Origin: Solimonas variicoloris DSM 15731
GTDB lineage: Bacteria; Pseudomonadota; Gammaproteobacteria; Nevskiales; Nevskiaceae
DNA: 64,000 nucleotides
NCBI RefSeq assembly: GCF_000382285.1
Contig: NZ_KB907931.1
Span: forward strand, 108,214 to 172,213
Direction: 5' to 3'
Both the position numbers and the translations under genes were made by a program. The notes beneath the pieces were generated by a model. That model was not told the DNA's origin. It was given only the letters and a program-made list of their open reading frames with translations, and did not search any database. Positions 55,730-64,000 of the stretch are shown in pieces; positions within the stretch are counted from its first letter, which is position 1; each line of letters starts with the position of its first letter.

Positions 55730-57004
55730 ATGATGATTCGCGATACCAGTGCGCAGGACCGTGTGGTGACGCGCGCGCCGTGGTGGAAGCGGCACCGCAA
55801 GGCGCTGGCCGCGGCCGCGGTGGCCGTGCTGCTGCTGATCTGGCTGCTGCCGACGACGCTGCGCTCGCTGTCGGCGCATGCCTCGGTCAGCCGCGCGCGC
55901 CTGGCGGTCGCCACGGTCGAGCGCGGCGATTTCACGCGCGACATCGCCGCCGAGGGACGCGTCGTCGCCGCCGTCAGCCCGACGCTCTACGCCCCGGCGC
56001 CCGGCAGCGTGCGCTTCACCGTGCAGGCCGGCCGCCAGGTCGCCAAGGACGAGGTGATCGGCAGCGTCGACAGCCCGGAACTGACCAGCAAGCTTGCGCA
56101 GGAGCGCGCCAATCTGCAGGCCATGCAGGTCGATTACGCGCGCGCCCAGCTCGATGCCAGGCAGCAGGGTATCGTCGCCGAGCAGACCCTCGAACAGGCG
56201 CGCATCGATCGCCAGACCGCCTACACCGAGCAGGAACGCACGAAGAAGGCCTTCGAACTGGGCGTCACGCCGGAGATCGAGGTGCTGCGCACGCAGGCGG
56301 CGCTGCAGAAGGCCGAGATCGCACTCAAGCGCGCCGAGACTGACTACGCCTTGCAGCAGGAGGGCCGTCGCTTCGACACCGACGCCAAGCGCCTCGCGCG
56401 CGATCGCCAGCAGCTGCTCGTCGACGAACTGCAGCGCCAGGTCGACCTGCTGACGCTGCGCTCGCCGGTCGCCGGCCAGGTCGGCCAGCTAATGGTCACC
56501 GACCGTTCGACGGTCGCCAAGGACGCGGCGCTGCTGACGGTCGTCGATCTGACCGCGCTCGAAGTCGAGGTCAAGGTGCCGGAAAGCTTCGCGCGCGACC
56601 TCGCCGTCGGCATGCCGGCGACGATCCGCGGCAACGGCAATACCTGGAACGGCGAGGTCGGTGCCGTCGCGCCGGAAGTCGTCAACGGCGAAGTCGTCGC
56701 CCGCGTGCGCTTCGTCGGCGATGCGCCGCAGGGTCTGCGCCAGAGCCAGCGCCTGTCGGTGCGCGTGGTGCTCGACGAGCGCAAGAACGTGGTCATGGTG
56801 GCGCGCGGTCCCTTCGTCGAGATCGGCAACGGCCGTGTCGCCTACGTCGTCAACGGCGACATGGCCGAGCGGCGCGCGATCCGCGTCGGCACCGCCTCGG
56901 TCGACAAGGTCGAGATTCTCGAAGGTCTGCAGCCCGGCGAGCAGATCGTCGTGTCCGGAACCGATAGCTTCAACGACGCCGAGCGCGTCGCCCTCAGTCG
57001 CTGA
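55730..57004 (+). CDS. Periplasmic adaptor (HlyD/MacA family)
   Basis: A 424-residue membrane fusion protein with one N-terminal membrane helix (ALAAAAVAVLLLIWLLP). It has a barrel/lipoyl region around TLYAPAPGSVRFTVQAGRQVAKDEVIGSVDSPEL, a long helical hairpin, and LRSPVAGQVGQL leading into beta-barrel domains. It links the inner membrane ABC permeases to the TolC-like channel. The first two codons are both ATG, so either may be used. Confidence 0.9.
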   Translation: MMIRDTSAQDRVVTRAPWWKRHRKALAAAAVAVLLLIWLLPTTLRSLSAHASVSRARLAVATVERGDFTRDIAAEGRVVAAVSPTLYAPAPGSVRFTVQAGRQVAKDEVIGSVDSPELTSKLAQERANLQAMQVDYARAQLDARQQGIVAEQTLEQARIDRQTAYTEQERTKKAFELGVTPEIEVLRTQAALQKAEIALKRAETDYALQQEGRRFDTDAKRLARDRQQLLVDELQRQVDLLTLRSPVAGQVGQLMVTDRSTVAKDAALLTVVDLTALEVEVKVPESFARDLAVGMPATIRGNGNTWNGEVGAVAPEVVNGEVVARVRFVGDAPQGLRQSQRLSVRVVLDERKNVVMVARGPFVEIGNGRVAYVVNGDMAERRAIRVGTASVDKVEILEGLQPGEQIVVSGTDSFNDAERVALSR

Positions 57005-57032
57005 ATCCACTGCTCGAAGAAAGGAATTTCCC

Positions 57033-57743
57033 ATGCTGAAGATGACGCATCTGTCGAAGGCCTTCCGCACGGAAGTCGTCGAAACCTACGCCCTGCGCGA
57101 TTTCTCGATTCACGTCCGCGAGGGCGAGTTCGTCGCCGTCACCGGCCCGTCCGGCTCCGGCAAGACGACCTTCCTCAACATCGCCGGCCTGCTCGAAACG
57201 CCGACCGGCGGCACCTACGAACTGGACGGGCAGGACGTCGGCGCGCTCGGCGACGACGCGCGTTCGCATATCCGCAACCAGAAGATCGGCTTCATCTTCC
57301 AGGCCTTCAATCTGATCCCCGATCTCAACATCTACGACAACGTCGACGTGCCGCTGCGCTATCGCAAGATGTCGTCGGCCGAACGCAAGAAGCGCATCAC
57401 CGAGGCGCTCGAGCGCGTCGGCTTGTCGGCGCGCATGCGCCACTATCCGGCCGAGCTGTCGGGCGGCCAGCAACAGCGCGTGGCGATCGCCCGCGCGCTG
57501 GCCGGCAGCCCCAAGCTGCTGCTCGCCGACGAGCCGACCGGCAATCTCGACACGCAGATGGCGCGTGCCGTGATGCAGCTGCTCGAGGATATCCATCGCG
57601 ACGGCGCGACCATCGTCATGGTCACCCACGATCCGGAACTCGCCGCGCGCGCGCAGCGCAACGTGCACGTGATCGACGGCCAGGTCGTCGATCTCGGCGA
57701 AGACCCGAAGCTGCACATGAACGTCTCGCGCATCAGCGCCTGA
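57033..57743 (+). CDS. ABC transporter ATP-binding protein (MacB/LolD type)
   Basis: A 236-residue ATPase from the ATG at 57033 with AAAGGA upstream. Walker A is GPSGSGKTT, signature LSGGQQQRVAIARAL, Walker B LLLADEPTGNLDT, and switch His in VMVTHD. It is 28 bp after the adaptor and 11 bp before the first permease. It powers the mechanotransmission-type export complex. Confidence 0.95.
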   Translation: MLKMTHLSKAFRTEVVETYALRDFSIHVREGEFVAVTGPSGSGKTTFLNIAGLLETPTGGTYELDGQDVGALGDDARSHIRNQKIGFIFQAFNLIPDLNIYDNVDVPLRYRKMSSAERKKRITEALERVGLSARMRHYPAELSGGQQQRVAIARALAGSPKLLLADEPTGNLDTQMARAVMQLLEDIHRDGATIVMVTHDPELAARAQRNVHVIDGQVVDLGEDPKLHMNVSRISA

Positions 57744-57754
57744 AGGAGCCGCGC

Positions 57755-59056
57755 ATGTTCCGCTACTACGCATGGCTGGCCGGCCGCAGCCTCCGGAAGA
57801 ATCCGGCGCTGACCGCGCTGATGGTGATCGCGATCGGACTCGGCATCGGCGCCAGCATCACCACGCTGACGGTGCTGCGCGTGCTGTCGGGCGATCCGAT
57901 CCCGCAGAAGAGCGCCGTGCTGTTCCATCCGCAGATCGATCCCGCCGACATCGACGACTGGCACGAGGGTGAGGAGCCGCCGGACCTGATCGGTTACGTC
58001 GACGGCATGAACCTGCTGAAGGCGGGCAAGGCCGATCGTCAGGTCCTGCTGACGGGCGGCAATGCGGTGATCCAGCCGGAAGGCAGCGCGCTCGACCCGT
58101 TCCGGACCGAGGCGCGCTTCACGACCGCCGACTTCTTTCCGATATTCGACGTGCCGATGCTGTACGGACGCGGCTGGACCGCCGAGGACGACGAGCGGCG
58201 CGCGCGCGTCGCCGTCATTACCCGCAGCCTCAACGACAAGCTCTATGGCGGCGCCAACAGCGTCGGCCGCACGCTGCGGATCCGCGGCAACGATTTCCAG
58301 ATCGTCGGCGTCGTCGACCACTGGCGGCCGACGCCGCACTTCTACGATCTGGTGACCGGCAACTACGCCGAAGTCGAGGACGTCTTCGTGCCGCTCGACG
58401 TCGGGCTGGACCTCAAGCTCGGCCGCAACGGCACGATGAACTGCTGGGGCAGCGGCGGTGGCGCCGATCCGGAACATTCGCCGGACTGCGTCTACATGCA
58501 GCTCTGGGTCGAGCTGGGCACGCCCGAAAAGCGCGCCGCCTACATGACCTTTCTCAACAACTACGTCAACGAGCAGCGCGCGCTGGGACGCTTCCCGCGG
58601 CCCAACAGCGTCAAGCTGCGCAGCGTGATGGAATGGCTCGACTACCAGAAGGTCGTGCCGTCCGACGTGCGCCTTCAGGTCTGGCTGGCGCTCGGCTTCC
58701 TCGTGGTCTGCCTGGTGAACACGGTTGGCCTGATGCTGGCCAAGTTCCTGCGGCGCTCGGGCGAGGTCGCCGTGCGCCGCGCGATCGGTGCATCGCGGCG
58801 CGAGGTCTTCGCGCAGTTCCTCGTCGAGGCCGGCGCGGTGGGCGTGGCCGGTGCGGGGCTCGGGCTGTTGCTGGCCCTGCTCGGCCTGTGGGCGGTCCGC
58901 CAGCAGCCCGGCGACTATGCCAGCCTGGCGCATATCGATCTGCCGATGCTGCTGGCGACGCTCGCGCTGGCGCTGCTGACGAGCCTGGTCTCCGGCCTGC
59001 TGCCCGCCTGGCGTGCGTGCCAGGTCGCGCCCGCCCTGCAACTGAAAAGCGATTGA
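57755..59056 (+). CDS. ABC transporter permease 1 (MacB-like, FtsX domain)
   Basis: A 433-residue protein. One N-terminal helix (LTALMVIAIGLGIGASITTLTVL) is followed by a large periplasmic MacB_PCD region (DFFPIFDVPMLYGRGWT) and three C-terminal helices with the FtsX motif EVAVRRAIGASRREVFAQFLVEA. It pairs with permease 2, as separate half-transporters instead of a MacB fusion with the ATPase. Confidence 0.9.
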   Translation: MFRYYAWLAGRSLRKNPALTALMVIAIGLGIGASITTLTVLRVLSGDPIPQKSAVLFHPQIDPADIDDWHEGEEPPDLIGYVDGMNLLKAGKADRQVLLTGGNAVIQPEGSALDPFRTEARFTTADFFPIFDVPMLYGRGWTAEDDERRARVAVITRSLNDKLYGGANSVGRTLRIRGNDFQIVGVVDHWRPTPHFYDLVTGNYAEVEDVFVPLDVGLDLKLGRNGTMNCWGSGGGADPEHSPDCVYMQLWVELGTPEKRAAYMTFLNNYVNEQRALGRFPRPNSVKLRSVMEWLDYQKVVPSDVRLQVWLALGFLVVCLVNTVGLMLAKFLRRSGEVAVRRAIGASRREVFAQFLVEAGAVGVAGAGLGLLLALLGLWAVRQQPGDYASLAHIDLPMLLATLALALLTSLVSGLLPAWRACQVAPALQLKSD

Positions 59057-59066
59057 GGAATCCGCC

Positions 59067-60287
59067 ATGGACTTCATGCCCATCATCGCCGCGCTCAAGC
59101 GGCAGAAGACCGCCGCCGCCCTGATCGCGATCGAGATCGCGCTGTGCTGCGCCATCATTTGCAACGCCCTGTTCCTGATCATCCATCGCCTCGAACGCAG
59201 CAGCATTCCGAGCGGGGTGCCGGAGAACGAGCTGGTGCGGATCCAGACCACGAGCGTCGCCGAGGATCCGGATGTCGATGCGCGCGCGCGGGCCGCGCTG
59301 CAGTCGCTGCGCGAGATCCCCGGCGTGCAAGGCGCCACGCTGATCAACCAGGTGCCGTTCGGACGCTCGTCGTGGAACTCGGGCCTGCGCCTGAAGCCGG
59401 AAGACAAGAACACCATCGTCAATGCCACGATCTATTACGGCGATGCCGCGATGCTGTCGACGCTCGGCGCCAAGCTGGTCGCCGGACGCTGGTTCGAGGA
59501 AAGCGAGTTCGGCGACTTTGCGACCCTGCTCGGGGCGCCCGACGGCGAGCAGCCGAAGATCGTCATCATCACGCGCCAGCTGGGTCAGAAGCTGTTCGGC
59601 AACGAAAATCCGTTGGGCCGCGAATTCGCTTTCGGCGATGTCCCGGTGCGCGTGATCGGCGTGCTCGAGCACCTCGTGCGGCCGTCGATCTTCGACGATG
59701 CGACGGCCGACTGCAGCCTGGTGTTCCCGGTGCGCATGGGCGCCGGCTACGGCGCGCAGTATGTGCTGCGCACGCGCCCGCAGGATCGCGACGCCGTGAT
59801 CGCCGCCGCCAAGAAGAAACTGGCCGAAGCGATGCCGAACCGGATCGTCCTGGACACCAAGGGCTTCGACGAACTGCGCGACGAGAATTTCAAGCAGGAC
59901 CGCGTGATGGCCGGCCTGCTGATCGCCGTCGTCGTCTCGCTGCTGGTGGTCACGGCGCTCGGCATCGTCGGTCTGGCCAGCTTCTGGGTGCAGCGCCGGC
60001 GCCGCCAGATCGGCATCCGCCGTGCGCTCGGGGCGACACGCGGGCAGATCCTGCGCTACTTCCAGACCGAGAACTTCCTGATCGTCACGGTCGGCATCGC
60101 GGTTGGCATGGCGGCGGCATTCGGCATCAGCGGCTGGCTGATGCATCACTACGAACTGCCGCGCCTGCCGCTCTACTACCTGCCGGTCGGCGCGGTCGCG
60201 CTCTGGCTGCTCGGGCAGATCGCGGTGCTGGCCCCGGCCTTGCGCGCCGCGTCAGTGCCGCCGGCGACGGCGACGCGGCCGGCCTGA
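59067..60287 (+). CDS. ABC transporter permease 2 (MacB-like, FtsX domain)
   Basis: A 406-residue protein with the same layout as permease 1: N-terminal helix (AALIAIEIALCCAIICNALFLII), periplasmic part, and QIGIRRALGATRGQILRYFQTE before the last helices. It is 10 bp downstream of permease 1. The pair probably forms a heterodimer. A terminator follows. Confidence 0.9.
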   Translation: MDFMPIIAALKRQKTAAALIAIEIALCCAIICNALFLIIHRLERSSIPSGVPENELVRIQTTSVAEDPDVDARARAALQSLREIPGVQGATLINQVPFGRSSWNSGLRLKPEDKNTIVNATIYYGDAAMLSTLGAKLVAGRWFEESEFGDFATLLGAPDGEQPKIVIITRQLGQKLFGNENPLGREFAFGDVPVRVIGVLEHLVRPSIFDDATADCSLVFPVRMGAGYGAQYVLRTRPQDRDAVIAAAKKKLAEAMPNRIVLDTKGFDELRDENFKQDRVMAGLLIAVVVSLLVVTALGIVGLASFWVQRRRRQIGIRRALGATRGQILRYFQTENFLIVTVGIAVGMAAAFGISGWLMHHYELPRLPLYYLPVGAVALWLLGQIAVLAPALRAASVPPATATRPA

Positions 60288-60318
60288 AGCGCGGCCTCGA
60301 CGGTTCACTCCCAGGATT

Positions 60319-60347
60319 GCGCGCCGCTCGTCGGCGCGCTCTTTTTT
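60319..60347 (+). terminator. Terminator after the ABC genes
   Basis: Arms GCGCGCCG and CGGCGCGC with a 5-base loop are followed by TCTTTTTT. It separates the transporter genes from the regulatory pair. Confidence 0.88.
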
Positions 60348-60379
60348 CGGCGCTGGGGCAGGGCGCGCGCGGCACAGGC

Positions 60380-60385
60380 TATGAT
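60380..60385 (+). promoter_or_regulatory. Candidate -10 (TATGAT) for the regulatory pair
   Basis: It lies about 95 bp before the regulator start and just after the terminator. No good -35 hexamer is seen. A constitutive low level of the regulator pair would fit. Confidence 0.35.
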
Positions 60386-60477
60386 CGCCCCCGCCGCCCG
60401 GCGCGCCGGGCAGGATTGCTCGATTCCAACCTTCCGCGTGGGCGCCGCGTCTATGACGCATGCGCCGAAGAGCTGAC

Positions 60478-61818
<1,341 letters not shown>

Positions 61819-61860
61819 ACGACGCTGCTACGCTGCGCGGCAGTTCCACGCCGCCTTGCC

Positions 61861-63165
61861 ATGCGCCGACCCTCGCTCGAAGCCCGCTTTGCTGTTGCCT
61901 TGCTGCTGGTTGCCGCCGCCGCGGCCGGCGCCGCGATCGCGGTCCTGTCGGTCGGCGCTTCCGTCACCCTGGCGGCGCTTGCGGCGACGGCGGCCGGCCT
62001 GCTCGCCGCGATCTTCGCCGCGCCGCGTGTGCTGCAGCCGCTGCGCCAGCTGCTGCGGGCGCTGGAGGGCGCGGTCGCCAGCTTCCGCGACGGCGACTTC
62101 AGCTTTTCGATCGCCGGCGCCGACGACGACGTGCTCGGTCCGCTCGCGCGCCTGCACAATGAACTCGGCCAGACGCTGCGCGAGCAGCGCCAGAACCTCG
62201 CGCAGCGCGAGCTGCTGCTCGATACCGTGGTGCAGAACACGCCGGTCGCGCTGGTCCTGGTCGACGACGTCGGCCACGTCGCCTACGCTAATCTCGCGGC
62301 GCGCCAGCTGTTCAACGACAACCGCAGTCTGGCCGGGCTGTCGTTCGCGTCGATCGTCGAAGCCGGGCCGGCGTCGATGCGCGAGGCGCTGACCAGCGGC
62401 GGCGACGCGCTGTTCAGTGTCGACTTCGCGGAAGGCGAGGAGACTTTTCATCTGTCGCAGCGCGGCTTCCGCCTGCAGGGGCGCGCACACCGGCTCTACC
62501 TGTTCCGGCGCATGACGCGCGAGCTTGCGCGCCAGGAAGTGGCGACCTGGAAGAAGGTCATCCGCGTCATGAGCCATGAGCTGAACAATTCGCTGGCGCC
62601 GATTTCCTCGCTCGCGCATTCGGGGGCCGAGCTGGCACGGCGCGGCCAGGCCGAGCGCCTGCCGGAGGTGTTCACCAGCATCGGCGGGCGGGCCCGGCAC
62701 CTGCATGCGTTCATCGAGGGCTATGCGCGCTTCGCGCGTCTGCCGGCGCCGCGACTCGAAGAGGTGCGCTGGACCGAGTTCATCGGCGCGCTCGGCGCGC
62801 ACGCCGAGTTCCGCGTCGAGGGCCGCCTGCCGGACGGTACGGCGCGCTTCGATGCCGGCCAGCTCGAACAGGTGCTGATCAATCTGCTGAAGAATGCGCA
62901 CGAAGCCGGCAGCGCCGCGGACGCGGTCGAGCTGGACGTGGTGCGGGTGGCCGCGAGCTGGCGCATCGAGGTGCGCGACCGCGGCAGCGGCATGAGCGAA
63001 ACCGTGCTCGCCAACGCGCTGCTGCCGTTTTATTCGACCAAGCGTGCCGGCACCGGGCTCGGCCTGGCGCTGGCCCGCGAGATCGTCGAGGCGCACGGCG
63101 GCCGGCTGCAGCTGGCCAACCGCGACGGCGGCGGCCTGCGCGTCAGCCTGACGCTGCCTGCCTGA
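61861..63165 (+). CDS. NtrY-like sensor histidine kinase
   Basis: A 434-residue kinase. Two N-terminal membrane helices are close together, with almost no periplasmic loop between them, then HAMP-like and PAS regions. The HisKA site is RVMSHELNNSLAPISSL and the ATPase motifs are NLLKNAHEAG, DRGSGM and STKRAGTGLGLAL. The short loop suggests it senses within or at the membrane. It is 42 bp after the NtrC-type regulator and its likely partner. Its end overlaps the convergent globin gene by 23 bp. Confidence 0.93.
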   Translation: MRRPSLEARFAVALLLVAAAAAGAAIAVLSVGASVTLAALAATAAGLLAAIFAAPRVLQPLRQLLRALEGAVASFRDGDFSFSIAGADDDVLGPLARLHNELGQTLREQRQNLAQRELLLDTVVQNTPVALVLVDDVGHVAYANLAARQLFNDNRSLAGLSFASIVEAGPASMREALTSGGDALFSVDFAEGEETFHLSQRGFRLQGRAHRLYLFRRMTRELARQEVATWKKVIRVMSHELNNSLAPISSLAHSGAELARRGQAERLPEVFTSIGGRARHLHAFIEGYARFARLPAPRLEEVRWTEFIGALGAHAEFRVEGRLPDGTARFDAGQLEQVLINLLKNAHEAGSAADAVELDVVRVAASWRIEVRDRGSGMSETVLANALLPFYSTKRAGTGLGLALAREIVEAHGGRLQLANRDGGGLRVSLTLPA

Positions 63166-63568
63166 GCGGCGCGCCGGCCTGCATCGCCGCCGCGAGCGCG
63201 CCGTAGACCGCCGTCCAGGCGGCACGCGTGTCAGCATCGAAGGCCGGCCCCAGGCCCTGTTCGAGCGTCCACAGCAGGGCCTCGCCGACGGTGTCGTAGT
63301 GTGCCGTCTGCACCCCGTAGTCGAGGTGGCGGGCGCCGAGCGCCTGCACCGCCGGCAGCAGGCTGTCGAGCCGGCCGAGGCCGCGTACGGCGATGTCGAT
63401 CATGTTCATCAGGCGCTCGCCCTGTTCGGCGATCGGCGCGCGGAACAGCGCGCGCAGCGACGGATCGAGCTGGAACAGACGGCCGTAGAACAGCGCCGCG
63501 GCCTGCGTGCGGATGGGAACGACCTGGGCCCAGCTGGTCTGGACGAGGGTGATCTGCGTCGGGGTCAT
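63143..63568 (-). CDS. Single-domain globin
   Basis: A 141-residue globin from the ATG at 63568 (a start four codons earlier is possible). It has TLVQTSWAQVVPIRTQAAALFYGRLFQLDPSLRALF typical of helices A-C, and the proximal histidine in the ALGARHLDYGVQTAHY segment. The E. coli HMP globin part and Vitreoscilla haemoglobin are family relatives. It may store or detoxify oxygen or NO. Convergent with the histidine kinase gene. Confidence 0.85.
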   Translation of the reverse strand: MTPTQITLVQTSWAQVVPIRTQAAALFYGRLFQLDPSLRALFRAPIAEQGERLMNMIDIAVRGLGRLDSLLPAVQALGARHLDYGVQTAHYDTVGEALLWTLEQGLGPAFDADTRAAWTAVYGALAAAMQAGAPLRQAASG

Positions 63569-64000
63569 GGCGCCTGGCATGCGGGGGGCGGAGTGCAGCG
63601 ATGGAGGACTCCGAACGCAACGGCAAGAAGCATGCCGCGGGTTTCCGACGATTGCGGCGCGGCGAGCGCAGCTGCTAGGGTCGCGCCGGCCGCTCCGGCT
63701 GGGCTGTTTCTTGCTTTATTAGTCGGTCCTGAAATATTCAATTCACCGCCGCCAGCCGCCGACCCGGCGGCCATGCCCCCCTCGTCACTGACCACCCGCT
63801 CAAGCATCCCGACCAGAAGCCAGAGTGCAAAAAGGGCCTTCAGTCCCAACCGGGCAATGGCCCGCATCAACCAGCGCAGGTTGTAGCCGGCGGCACACAA
63901 CACCGGATGCAGCACATCCCCTTCCGATCCTTTGAGCCAGTTCCGCCGTAGTCCGCAGTCGTCCTTCAGGTGCCCGATCACCGGCTCCACGGCCTGACGG
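63565..64000 (-). mobile_element. IS5-type transposase, 3' part (cut by window edge)
   Basis: An open frame running off the right edge begins AVEPVIGHLKDDCGLRRNWLKG, then VLHPVLCAAGYNLRWLMRAIARLGLKALF, the C-terminal part of IS5-family DDE transposases. After about position 63740 the sequence no longer looks like transposase, and the frame reads on to a TGA at 63565-63567 that overlaps the globin ATG. The true IS boundary is not clear; no inverted repeat can be checked without the left end. Confidence 0.75.

Overview
This is one contiguous stretch of chromosome from a high-GC Gram-negative proteobacterium. GC looks close to 70% by eye, with strong G/C bias at third codon positions. A Gammaproteobacterium related to Xanthomonadales or Nevskiales is the best guess. 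The reasons are the order rpoN-hpf-ptsN-hprK-rapZ-EIIA-ptsH-ptsI-mgtE, the yggS/pilT-pilU arrangement, an arginine succinyltransferase (AST) pathway, GspA/GspB, and a large set of acyl-CoA genes. I could not run a phylogeny.

Layout. 1-8.0 kb (minus strand): mgtE (partial), a regulatory PTS without any sugar permease, rapZ, a short HprK, ptsN, hpf, rpoN, an SDR and a DUF4399 protein. 8-16.2 kb: rhlE with a tiny basic downstream gene, rpiA, yggS, then pilT, pilU and a third PilT/PilU-type ATPase, then rplM-rpsI behind a hairpin leader, and tRNA-Gln(CUG). 16.5-20.6 kb (minus): DoxX and YHS proteins, an operon of membrane protein, DinB-like protein and ATP-grasp protein, and an AraC regulator. 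20.8-28.6 kb (plus): a lipid locus with a fused OlsF-like acyltransferase, an acyl-CoA synthetase, an SRPBCC protein, two acyl-CoA dehydrogenases and a crotonase. 28.7-34.5 kb: TonB, ferredoxin reductase, TPR protein, SDR and argD/astC. 34.7-40.7 kb (minus): a large Ig-like lipoprotein, gspB-gspA and a GNAT. 40.7-50.7 kb (minus): AST genes (M20 hydrolase, astA, astD, astB), with a periplasmic-type DNA ligase and a response regulator / Ser-Thr kinase-TPR / histidine kinase triad lying between astD and astB. 50.8-53.8 kb (plus): an amino-acid binding protein and an S9 peptidase of visibly different composition. 54-63.2 kb (plus): a tripartite ABC efflux system followed by an NtrC-type regulator and its kinase. 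63.1-64 kb (minus): a globin and the 3' end of an IS5-type transposase.

The most interesting item is the 53.9-63.2 kb efflux locus. Two intergenic regions, before the outer-membrane gene and before the adaptor gene, each hold a sigma-54 type GG-N10-GC promoter. About 60-140 bp upstream of each promoter is a cluster of four TGTCCGC/GCGGACA boxes. The regulator encoded at the end of the locus is a sigma-54 activator (REC, AAA+ with GAYTGA loop, Fis-type HTH). Together these look like a self-contained, two-component, sigma-54-controlled export system with a readable operator code.

Other points worth attention are the HprK that lacks its N-terminal domain, the M20 hydrolase sitting where astE would be expected, the kinase triad, the G10 tract directly before the S9 peptidase start, and the paired CLLC modules of the lipoprotein.
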